From contig JBFWPN010000010.1 of assembly GCA_050249955.1 (NCBI GenBank), positions 164,531 to 228,530 of the forward strand: 64,000 nt of DNA, in the 5' to 3' direction. Positions within the stretch are counted from its first letter, which is position 1, and the number at the start of each line of letters is the position of its first letter. Below are positions 34,425 to 42,111 of this stretch, piece after piece. The notes below the pieces were generated by a model. That model was not told the origin of the DNA. It ran no database searches and was given only the letters and a program-made list of their open reading frames with translations. Source of the DNA: CAVVIG01 sp050249955 (GTDB lineage Bacteria > Acidobacteriota > Vicinamibacteria > Vicinamibacterales > CAVVIG01). The translations under genes were made by a program, and so were the position numbers.

Positions 34425-36042
34425 GTTCTGGCCCTGGGTGCCCATCCTCACCGCCGCCTACGTCTACCTGGCGTGGCAGCGGCTGCTCGCCTACCTGCGG
34501 TACTTCCAGCAGGAGGGATACGAGGCCCTGCGCTTCCTCCGGTGGACGAACGTGCGATCGCTGACCGACCCCGCGTTCTGGGTGTCGATCGTGTCGGCGT
34601 TCCTGTTCCTGCTCGACCCGCTGCTGGCCGTGGTCCTCTTCACCGTGGGTGCCGTCGTGCTCGGGCTTGTGCAGCCAGACCCGCGAATCTCGGGGAAGAT
34701 CACCCTGAAGCTGACCTGGCGCGCCACGCGCGTGCTCACGCTGGCAGTGGGCCTGGCGGTGTCGGCGTTCGTGCTGCTGCTGCGCGTGTACATGGACCTC
34801 GAGGTGCGGGCGCCGCTCGTCGCCGCGTCGATCATGTTCGCGCTGCTGCCGCTGGTGCTGGTGCTCGCCAACCTGGTGCTGGCCCCCTACGAGCAGGCCA
34901 CGCAGCGCGGCTACTACGCGGACGCAGTGGCGCGCCTTGCGCGTGTCCAGCCCTTCATCGTCGGCATCACGGGCAGCTACGGCAAGAGCAGCTCGAAGGC
35001 CATGCTGGCGCACATCCTCCAGTTCCATGCGCCGACGCTGGCCGCCACGGGCAGCATCAATACCGTGATGGGCCTGACGCGCCACATCCGCGAAGACCTC
35101 GTGCCTGGCCATCGGTTCATGGTGGTCGAGATGGGGGCGTACGCCGTGGGCTCCATCAGGCGGCTGTGCGCATTCACCCCGCCGGCGGCCGGCCTGATCA
35201 CTGCGGTGGGCGACATGCACCTCGAGCGGTTCGGATCGACCGAGGCGATCTACCAGGCGAAGAGCGAACTGGCGCAGGCCATCCCGCCCGGCGGCGTCCT
35301 GGTCTGCAACGCCGACAGCCCGAACGCGCTGCGCATTGCGCAGGCGAGCACCCACTGCCGCGTGTTCCTCTATGGCGAGCGGCACAGCGGGGAACTGGAC
35401 ACGCGGGTCGAGGGGATCCGCTTCACCCGCCAGGGCACGCACTTCATGCTGCGGACGCGTGAGCGGGCCTACACCTGCTTCACCCCGGTGCTCGGTCGGC
35501 CCATCATCCTGAACCTGGCCGGGGCCTTCACGCTGGCCGTGGCCGTCGGGGTCGATCCCGAGATTGCGGTGGCGTCGTTCCGCACGCTGAAGCCGGTGGC
35601 CAACCGGCTCGAGGTCGTGGAAGACGCCGGGGTCACCTGGATCCGCGACGCCTACAATTCGAACCAGTTCGGCTTCCGCGCGGCACTCGAGGTGGCGGGC
35701 GATCTCCCGGCCACGCGGCGGTTCCTGGTGACGCCCGGTGTCATCGAACTCGGCGCCGAGCAGCAGCCGGTCAACCGTGCCCTGTCCCGCGAGGCGGCCG
35801 CGGTGTGCGATCGCACGCTCGTGGTGTCCGAGACCAACCGCCAGGCGTTCGTCGACGGGCATCGTGATGCGGGCCGCGAGGACCGCCTCGTCACGGTGGC
35901 CAACCGGGCGGAGGCATTCCGGTGGCTCCAGGCGCAACTGCAGGATGGGGACGTGGTGATCCTCGAGAACGACCTGCCGGACCTGTACGAGCGGTCGTCC
36001 GGGGTGTTCTGGCCGGCCTCCACCCAGGTGAGGGCGTCGTGA
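34417..36042 (+). CDS. Membrane-anchored MurF-like Mur ligase family protein
   Basis: 541 residues. The first ~155 residues carry four or five hydrophobic helices, absent from normal MurF. A Mur-ligase core follows: the P-loop is GITGSYGKSSSK (near 182-193) instead of the usual GTNGKT-type text. Then come GSINTVMGLTRHI, VVEMGAYAVGSIRRL, AVGDMHLERFGS and the C-terminal RDAYNSNQFGFRAAL resembling MurF's DAYNANP. Mur ligases form a peptide bond through an acyl phosphate. Here the reaction would take place at the inner face of the membrane. It overlaps the hydrolase by 8 nt and the Ddl-like gene by 4 nt. Not the housekeeping murF, which lacks helices and lies in the dcw cluster; the substrate is unknown. 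Confidence 0.8.
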   Translation: MTEFWPWVPILTAAYVYLAWQRLLAYLRYFQQEGYEALRFLRWTNVRSLTDPAFWVSIVSAFLFLLDPLLAVVLFTVGAVVLGLVQPDPRISGKITLKLTWRATRVLTLAVGLAVSAFVLLLRVYMDLEVRAPLVAASIMFALLPLVLVLANLVLAPYEQATQRGYYADAVARLARVQPFIVGITGSYGKSSSKAMLAHILQFHAPTLAATGSINTVMGLTRHIREDLVPGHRFMVVEMGAYAVGSIRRLCAFTPPAAGLITAVGDMHLERFGSTEAIYQAKSELAQAIPPGGVLVCNADSPNALRIAQASTHCRVFLYGERHSGELDTRVEGIRFTRQGTHFMLRTRERAYTCFTPVLGRPIILNLAGAFTLAVAVGVDPEIAVASFRTLKPVANRLEVVEDAGVTWIRDAYNSNQFGFRAALEVAGDLPATRRFLVTPGVIELGAEQQPVNRALSREAAAVCDRTLVVSETNRQAFVDGHRDAGREDRLVTVANRAEAFRWLQAQLQDGDVVILENDLPDLYERSSGVFWPASTQVRAS

Positions 36043-37268
36043 GCACGTCACGGGTGCGCCCGACCATTGCCGTGATGTTCGGCGGCCGCTCGCTCGAGCA
36101 CGACGTCTCGGTCGTGAGCGGCCTGCAGATCCTCCACGCCATCGATCCCGAGCGCTTCGCGCCGATGCCGATCTACATCGACCAGCAGACCCGCTGGTGG
36201 GTGGGTGACGACCTCTGGCACAACGAGAGCTTCCGGCGCGGCGGACCCGATCGGTCGCGGCTCATCGAGGTGACGTTGTCGTCGGGCTTCGGCACTTCAC
36301 GGCTCGTCCCGGTCGACCCGCTCTCCGTGATGACGGCGACGTCGAGCCGCGTGACCGGCGTACCCACCGCTGGCGGCGGCACGATCCCGGTGGACTGCTT
36401 CGTGCCGGTGCTCCACGGCACCTTCGGCGAGGACGGCTGCGTGCAGGGGGCGCTGGAACTGGGCGGGTGTGCCTATGTCGGCTGCGGCGTGATGGCGTCG
36501 GCCATCGGCATGAACAAGCGCGCCACCAAGATCATGGCGAAGCACTCCGGGGTGCCGGTCGTGCCGTGGCTGTCGCTCGGACGCGTGGTGCTCGACCGCG
36601 GCCCGGCCTGGCTCACCGACTTCCCGCGGCAGGTCGCCGAGTCGTTCGGATGGCCGGTGATTGTGAAGCCCTGCAACCTCGGCTCGAGTGCTGGCGTGTC
36701 GGTGGCGGCGAATGCCGACGAGTTGGTCTCGGGCGTGCTGAAGGTGTTCGAGTTCGACGTGGAGGCGATCATCGAGCCGTTCATCGGGAACCGGCTCGAG
36801 ATCAATGTGGCCGTCGCGGGCCTGGAGGAGCCGGTGGCGTCCATCACCGAGATGCCGGTCACCAGCCAGGCCACGCCGCTCACGTTCGCGGAGAAGTACC
36901 GTCGGCAGGGGCGCAAGAGTGTCGGATCACAGGGCATGGCCGGCGCCCTGCGCGTGCTCGACCCGCAGGACCTGCCGGCCGAGACGCGCACCAGCGCGCA
37001 GCGTTACGCCACGACGGTCTTCTCGGTACTGGGCTGCGAGGGGATTTCGCGCATCGACTTCCTGATCAACGCGGACACGGGCGAGCTGTTCTTCAACGAG
37101 ATCAACACGCTGCCCGGCTCGCTCGCGTTCTACCTCTGGTCGGCGGCCCCGCACTACTGGACCATCACCGACCTGCTGGCGCGGCTCATCGCCAGGGCGG
37201 AGCGCCTGCGCGCGATGAAGTGCGGCCTGCAGCGCAAGCCTCCCGCCGACCTCTCGCTCCTCGGCTAG
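36039..37268 (+). CDS. D-alanine-D-alanine ligase family ATP-grasp protein
   Basis: 409 residues from a GTG overlapping the preceding stop (GTGA). GGRSLEHDVSVVSG matches the Ddl N-terminal motif, VKPCNLGSSAGVSV is the ATP-grasp lid, RIDFLINADTGELFFNEINTLPG the metal site. Two regions differ from ordinary Ddl: the glutamate loop reads IIEPFIGNRLEINVAV, and after LPG the chain reads SLAFYLWSAAPHYW instead of the GFT...SMYP substrate loop. The length exceeds the usual 300-370. Partner of the MurF-like ligase: one probably makes a dipeptide or related amide that the other attaches, as Ddl and MurF do in cell-wall synthesis. The amino acid is uncertain. Confidence 0.83.
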   Translation: MSTSRVRPTIAVMFGGRSLEHDVSVVSGLQILHAIDPERFAPMPIYIDQQTRWWVGDDLWHNESFRRGGPDRSRLIEVTLSSGFGTSRLVPVDPLSVMTATSSRVTGVPTAGGGTIPVDCFVPVLHGTFGEDGCVQGALELGGCAYVGCGVMASAIGMNKRATKIMAKHSGVPVVPWLSLGRVVLDRGPAWLTDFPRQVAESFGWPVIVKPCNLGSSAGVSVAANADELVSGVLKVFEFDVEAIIEPFIGNRLEINVAVAGLEEPVASITEMPVTSQATPLTFAEKYRRQGRKSVGSQGMAGALRVLDPQDLPAETRTSAQRYATTVFSVLGCEGISRIDFLINADTGELFFNEINTLPGSLAFYLWSAAPHYWTITDLLARLIARAERLRAMKCGLQRKPPADLSLLG

Positions 37269-37918
37269 TACCGGCGCTTCTGCTGACGGACGATGTCGAA
37301 CTTGGCGGTCTCGGCCACGGCCATCACCGCCATCACGCCGGCCTGCACGGGATCGGACACGACGAGGTCGGCCACGTCCGGCACGCTCCCGGCCATGTTC
37401 AGTGAGATCACGTAGAGCCCCTTCTGCCGGACGTCCTCCACGGCCCGTGAAATCTCTCCGCCCATGATCGAGCCGGCCAGCACCAGCAGGCGCACCCGCG
37501 GCAGCCGGATGACGGCCCGCACGGCGCTCGCCAGCGCCTCCTCGCCCACGAGCGGAATCGTGTCCACCGAGATGCGCTCACCACGGATGTTGTGACGGTC
37601 CGCTTCGGAGATGGCGCCCAGCGCCACCTGGCCCACCTGTGCGCCGCCACCCATGATGACGATGCGCTTGCCGTAGATCTTCGAGAGGGACGGCGTGACC
37701 TCGACCTTCGCCACGCCGGGCACCTGGCCGAGCCGCTCGATGACCGGCTCCACCTCGCTGTCGATCGAGAATTCGAGGTAGATCTCCGCGTCCCGATCCG
37801 GGTGCGGGATGATGTCGACGTAGGTGATGTTCGCCGCGTAGTCGGCGAGCACCCGGGTCAGCCCGAAGAGGATGCCGGGCTGGTTGGAGACGGTCGTGAG
37901 GACGGCGTAGGCGGCCAT
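37265..37918 (-). CDS. ACT-domain protein with a C-terminal DUF5612-like domain
   Basis: 217 residues. An ACT-type regulatory domain opens it (YAVLTTVSNQPGILFGLTRVLADYAANITYVDI), followed by a domain of about 130 residues (KRIVIMGGGAQVGQVALGAI, ERISVDTIPLVGEEAL, VLAGSIMGGEISRAV) similar to what I know from archaeal amino-acid regulator proteins annotated DUF5612. ACT domains bind small ligands such as amino acids. Its 3' end overlaps the Ddl-like gene by 4 nt on the other strand. TACATT 10 nt before the ATG is the likely -10. The role is unknown. Confidence 0.6.
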   Translation of the reverse strand: MAAYAVLTTVSNQPGILFGLTRVLADYAANITYVDIIPHPDRDAEIYLEFSIDSEVEPVIERLGQVPGVAKVEVTPSLSKIYGKRIVIMGGGAQVGQVALGAISEADRHNIRGERISVDTIPLVGEEALASAVRAVIRLPRVRLLVLAGSIMGGEISRAVEDVRQKGLYVISLNMAGSVPDVADLVVSDPVQAGVMAVMAVAETAKFDIVRQQKRRY

Positions 37919-37967
37919 TGGGACTCAGAATGTACCACGCGGGGCCGGCGCCGGTGCCCAGGGCCCG

Positions 37968-39464
37968 CTAGGCCCCGTCGCGGATCACGCGGCAGGACTC
38001 GATGTCGAACGAGACGTCGCCGAGCGTGAGACGGGTCTGGTCGCGCAGGTCCTCGGCAAACGCCAGGAAACGTGCGGCATCGTCGACGTTGCTGGCCAGG
38101 CCGAACGAGACCCGGATGGCGCCCGCGGCTTTCCCGCCGCGTGTCTGCATCAACTGCACGAACTTCTGGAGGTTCATGTCCACGCCGGCCGTCATGGCGG
38201 CTCGCATGTCCGACTCGGTGAGCTGCTCGGCCGCTTCGCCCGCCCCCGGGTTGCAGAAGCAGCCGGTTCGCAGCGAGATGCGCCGTTCGCCCGCGAGCTC
38301 CTCCACACGGCGGTAGTCCACGAGGTGGCCGTCCGGGTCGTAGAAGTTCATCGTGAGCGTCGCCCCGCGGGCCTTCATCGTGGCGGGGCCGTAGATGCGG
38401 ACCATGTGGCGGCCGTTGCCGTGCCGGAGTGCGAGCAGGCGGGTGAGCAGCCAGCCGGCGAGCGACTGCACCCGCGTCTGGATGACGTCGATGCCGATGC
38501 GTTCGATGTGGCGGAGTCCGATCTCCACCGCAGGGATGCTGAGGTAGTTGAGTGTGCCGTCCTCGAACCCCGCTTCGCCCGGGGAGAGGATGTGGGCGCG
38601 TCCCTGTACCGTGGCGAAGTTCACGGTGCCGCCGGCGAACCAGGGGCGACGAAGCAGCGGCAGGGCGCTGTTCCGGACGAGCAGGCAGCCCACCCCGGTC
38701 GGGTAGCCGAACATCTTGTAGAACGAGATGGTGACGAAGTCCGGCTTCACCTGGCGGAGGTCGAGCCGGTTGGTCGGCACGAAGGCGGCTGCGTCCAGCA
38801 GCACGTGCCATCCCGACGCGTGCGCGCGGTCGATCAGTTCGAGCGGATGCTTCACGCCGGAGAAGTTCGACTGCGCGGGGAAGGCAAACAGGTTCGGCAC
38901 GGACCGGTCGGCGGAGCGCAGGAGGCCATCGAGCTGCCCCTGGTCGAGCCGCAGGTCGGGCAGCGTGAGCGGGGCGTAGTCGAAGGTGGCGCCCTTCGCC
39001 CGCGCGAACTCGCGGATGCCGTTGACCGAGTTGTGATTGTCGAAGGCGAGCACGTACCGGCTGCCTTCCACGAACGGGAAGCTCTCACCGACGTGCTTCA
39101 GGGCACCGCTCGCATTCAGCGTGAAGATCGCGGTGTAGTCGCCCGTGGCGCCGAAGTAGTCGAGCACCGCCCGGCGCGCCCGTTCCACGAGTCCGGTCGA
39201 GGCGGTGGACGCCAGGCTCACCGAGTGGGGATTGCCGAGCGTCTGCGAGGTGATCAGGTCGGCGTGTGCCCGCACCTGGGAATCGGCGTACATGCCTCCA
39301 CCGGTGTAGTCCAGGTAGGCATGGTTCTGGGCGTCGAGCCGGCCGTAGTCCGTGCGTCGCAGGTCGTCGAGCAGAGTCGTGCCGGCATACTCCGGGAACT
39401 GTGCGAGCAGCTCGGCCGCCGGGTCTGGGGAGGTGGTTGGTGTCGTCGGCATAGATGACGGCAT
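37968..39464 (-). CDS. Class V aminotransferase / cysteine-desulfurase-like PLP enzyme
   Basis: 498 residues from ATG 39464; starts at 39512 and 39452 are also possible. The fold-type I PLP features are present: lysine in SFYKMFGYPTG, the aspartate of HVLLDAAAFVP, HNSVNGIREFA and RISLRTGCFCNPGAGE. The overall text resembles the sulfurtransferase half of molybdenum-cofactor sulfurases, including a conserved Cys pair (CFC) that could carry persulfide. There is no C-terminal MOSC domain. Cytoplasmic. Likely reaction: removal of sulfur from cysteine for a cofactor, or a lyase-type reaction; not testable from sequence. Confidence 0.78.
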   Translation of the reverse strand: MPSSMPTTPTTSPDPAAELLAQFPEYAGTTLLDDLRRTDYGRLDAQNHAYLDYTGGGMYADSQVRAHADLITSQTLGNPHSVSLASTASTGLVERARRAVLDYFGATGDYTAIFTLNASGALKHVGESFPFVEGSRYVLAFDNHNSVNGIREFARAKGATFDYAPLTLPDLRLDQGQLDGLLRSADRSVPNLFAFPAQSNFSGVKHPLELIDRAHASGWHVLLDAAAFVPTNRLDLRQVKPDFVTISFYKMFGYPTGVGCLLVRNSALPLLRRPWFAGGTVNFATVQGRAHILSPGEAGFEDGTLNYLSIPAVEIGLRHIERIGIDVIQTRVQSLAGWLLTRLLALRHGNGRHMVRIYGPATMKARGATLTMNFYDPDGHLVDYRRVEELAGERRISLRTGCFCNPGAGEAAEQLTESDMRAAMTAGVDMNLQKFVQLMQTRGGKAAGAIRVSFGLASNVDDAARFLAFAEDLRDQTRLTLGDVSFDIESCRVIRDGA

Positions 39465-39533
39465 CCGGCGGAGGACGCCGCCATCAGTATGCGGGAATCG
39501 TCGGCCGGTCACAAAGGCGATCGGCCGGCAGGC

Positions 39534-39995
39534 TCACGCGGCGTGCGGCTGCTGCTGGACGACCGGCGTCGGCGGCTTGGGCACGATGAACCAGGCCACC
39601 AGGTAGGCGATCGCGCCGCCGACGATGGCGCCGGGAAGCACCGAGAGCACGATCCAGGCCACGCGGACGAGCGTGCTGTCGACCCCGAGGTAGTCTCCCA
39701 GGCCACCACACACACCGCCGAGTTTCACGTCCGTGGACGATCGGGTGAGCCGGCGCCCGATCTGCACGCGGGTCGCCACGCCGGTGGGCATGACCGCCCA
39801 GGCCAGCGCGTAGGCCACGACGCCGCCGACGATTGCGCCCGGGACAATGGTGAGCGCCACCCAGAGCGCCCGGATGAGCGTGACGTCCACGTCGAGGTAG
39901 TCGGCAATGCCGGCGCAGACGCCTGCGACGCGCTGCTCGGAAGGGATGCGGACGAGCCGGCGGGGGCCGGAGGCGGTGTGGGATGCAGTGTCCAT
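39534..39995 (-). CDS. Tandem PspC-domain membrane protein
   Basis: 153 residues with two copies of the PspC module: RIPSEQRVAGVCAGIADYLDVDVTLIRALW followed by a helix, and KLGGVCGGLGDYLGVDSTLVRVAW followed by a helix. The copies are clearly duplicated within this gene. PspC domains sit in the inner membrane and take part in phage-shock or envelope-stress responses. No pspA or pspB is visible. A GGAGAGG ribosome binding site precedes the ATG at 39995. It is 69 nt upstream of the aminotransferase start and could share a transcript with it. Confidence 0.85.
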   Translation of the reverse strand: MDTASHTASGPRRLVRIPSEQRVAGVCAGIADYLDVDVTLIRALWVALTIVPGAIVGGVVAYALAWAVMPTGVATRVQIGRRLTRSSTDVKLGGVCGGLGDYLGVDSTLVRVAWIVLSVLPGAIVGGAIAYLVAWFIVPKPPTPVVQQQPHAA

Positions 39996-40053
39996 GATGC
40001 CTCTCCAGGGAGGAACGCGCGACGCGCGCTCCTGTCATGAGTGGACGACCGGC

Positions 40054-41565
40054 CTACTTCAGGAGTTCCGGCCCGTCCTGCACCGCGGCGTTGATCAGGT
40101 CGTCGCCGTCCTCCTTCACGATGAAACCCTCGAGCACGAGCCGCGACACCGAGGCGATGACGGCCCTGATGTACTCGTCCGGCGTCTTGTAGAGCGTCTT
40201 CAGCATGGTCCGGTCGAGCGGTACCTCGTGGCCGGCAATGCGGCAGAACGATGGCCCGGTCGAGTTGCCGAACCAGGTGCTCGTGGGCGCCTCGACGAAG
40301 GGTGAGCGGATACCGCCGATGACATTGCCGAAGCGGTCGAGCACCGGCTTGCCGTCGACCACCAGGATCGACTCCGCCCTCGGAGCCGGCGTGCCGGTTC
40401 GCACCCACACATCCAGGTTCCGGAGGATGGCGTTGAACGCCGGACCATTCGGGAAGCGGCTGCGGGGGCCCTCGTTGCACGCCATCGGAGGCACCGCGCG
40501 GCCCCCCTTTTCGATGTCTGCCGGAGCTGCCGCGAAGTTCAGTTCGTCGGGCGTGGCGTGCCCGGCCCCGGCAATCTCGTAATTCCGATACAAATCGGGA
40601 GCCACGTCGCTGTCGGGCCGTCTGGCGGCAATTCCTGACAGGTAGTCGGACTGGGACATGACCCGGACCACCGGAACCCCGGCGTTGCGGATGAACCGTC
40701 GCGGATCTCCGGCAGGCACCGGCGGGGCGCACTGGTTGATGGGGGACGGCCCGCTCGCCACCGCCACCAGGTACGCGTCGAACATGGATCGGCCGTCGTC
40801 CTGCACGACGAGCGGATGCACGGCGTTGATGTAGGTGTAGAGGAAGCTGCCGGTCTGCGAATAGCCCCAGGCGTAAAGACGCTGGACCGGATGGGATGCG
40901 CCGGCGTCGGCGCCGTACAGCACCGGGTTCGAGCTGCTGCGGCTCCGGAGCCACGCACCCACCTGCGTGTGTATGTCCCAGATCAGCCCGTTTTCCGTCT
41001 CCCGCGTCGAGTCGGCCGGCAGGTTGGTGCAATTGGCCGGGTCTGACACCGGAATCGGATTGGCCATGGCCAGTGAGGCGTAGCGTGCCGGGTTGAACTG
41101 CTTGAGTGTCTGGATGGCGACCGGCTTCGCCGTGATGCCCACCCAGGCGTCGCCGTTCCTGACGATCTGTCGCCCAGACACCGCCCATGCCAGGTTCAGG
41201 TCGAAGAGGTTCGACGGGTTCAGCATCTCCACGATCACGTTGCCGCTGAACCGTGTGCGGTCCTTCGGCCGCCGGACGAGCACGCGGGTCACGTACGGCA
41301 CGTTGGCAGTGCGCACCACGGCGGGACCTGGTGCCGGCCAGTCGTACACGTTCGCGGTTCCGGCCACCATGAACTCCTCCTCGACGTAGCCGATCGCCTG
41401 AAGGTCGGTGGGGACGCGGGTGTGGTCGGCTGCTCCGAACGGATACGACTCGGCCGTGATCGGGATGGCCCGTGCCCCGGGCACCTTCGAGGCCGCGCCT
41501 GCCAGGGACGGCAGCCCGAGCAGCACGACGAGCAGGAGAGCGGCCGATGGACGGCGTGGCATCAT
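40054..41565 (-). CDS. Exported alpha/beta-hydrolase domain protein
   Basis: 503 residues. A signal peptide (AALLLVVLLGLPSLAGAASK) follows the ATG at 41565, which is chosen over a frame open for another 380 nt. The nucleophile elbow is GYSQTGS, and the C-terminal half has the family text PLDRTMLKTLYKTPDEYI. It matches the large exported hydrolase domain often annotated as alpha/beta hydrolase domain-containing protein in Proteobacteria and Acidobacteria. Probably periplasmic or secreted, with an ester substrate. The promoter may be a GACACT box 6 nt before the ATG. It ends 58 nt beyond the PspC gene start. Confidence 0.78.
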   Translation of the reverse strand: MMPRRPSAALLLVVLLGLPSLAGAASKVPGARAIPITAESYPFGAADHTRVPTDLQAIGYVEEEFMVAGTANVYDWPAPGPAVVRTANVPYVTRVLVRRPKDRTRFSGNVIVEMLNPSNLFDLNLAWAVSGRQIVRNGDAWVGITAKPVAIQTLKQFNPARYASLAMANPIPVSDPANCTNLPADSTRETENGLIWDIHTQVGAWLRSRSSSNPVLYGADAGASHPVQRLYAWGYSQTGSFLYTYINAVHPLVVQDDGRSMFDAYLVAVASGPSPINQCAPPVPAGDPRRFIRNAGVPVVRVMSQSDYLSGIAARRPDSDVAPDLYRNYEIAGAGHATPDELNFAAAPADIEKGGRAVPPMACNEGPRSRFPNGPAFNAILRNLDVWVRTGTPAPRAESILVVDGKPVLDRFGNVIGGIRSPFVEAPTSTWFGNSTGPSFCRIAGHEVPLDRTMLKTLYKTPDEYIRAVIASVSRLVLEGFIVKEDGDDLINAAVQDGPELLK

Positions 41566-41643
41566 GCCAGAAGTGTCACACAGAAACGCACCCCAGGGTG
41601 TCCGCGGTCGTCGAGGGTATCCTTCTCGTGAAAGGCAGGGTTC

Positions 41644-42111
41644 ATGAGCGTGCGATCCGTGCTGCTTGACCTTCTCGACGAGGCGTACGACCGGACCTCC
41701 TGGCACGGTCCCAACCTGCGCGGTGCGCTTCGGGGCGTGACGCCGGCAGAGGCGGACTGGCGGCCGGCCCCGGGCCGTCACTCGATCCGGGAGCTGGCCC
41801 TGCACGCAGCCTACTGGAAGTACCGCGCGAGGCGGACGCTGGCCGGTGATCCCGCGCTCGCATTCCCGCTTCCGGGTGCGAACTGGTTCGACACGGCGGC
41901 CACCCGCACCTGGGCCCAGGATCGCGCGCTGCTCGCAGCCGAACATGCCGCGCTCCGCTCGGTGGTCTCATCGTTCCCGGAAGCCCGGTTGCCGCAGGCG
42001 ATCCTGCCGAAGGGGCGCACGGCGGCGTTCCTGATCCGGGGCATCGCGGCTCACGACCTGTATCATGCGGGGCAGATGGCGATGCTGAAACGGATGGCGA
42101 GGAGCCGATGA
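41644..42111 (+). CDS. DinB-family four-helix protein
   Basis: 155 residues. Three spaced histidines are visible (RHSIRELALHAAYW near 46-58 and AAHDLYHAGQMAML near the end), as in the DinB/YfiT metal-binding four-helix bundle. Family members are often thiol-dependent S-transferases or hydrolases (bacillithiol/mycothiol) but most are uncharacterised. AAAGG lies about 12 nt before the ATG. The stop overlaps the guaB start as ATGA, so it is translated with IMP dehydrogenase. Confidence 0.82.
   Translation: MSVRSVLLDLLDEAYDRTSWHGPNLRGALRGVTPAEADWRPAPGRHSIRELALHAAYWKYRARRTLAGDPALAFPLPGANWFDTAATRTWAQDRALLAAEHAALRSVVSSFPEARLPQAILPKGRTAAFLIRGIAAHDLYHAGQMAMLKRMARSR

Noticed and set aside
32424..34451. 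A 675-codon open frame antisense to the glycosyltransferase and hydrolase genes
   Set aside because: Low-complexity, Arg/Gln/His-rich translation with no motif; the opposite strand has complete families.
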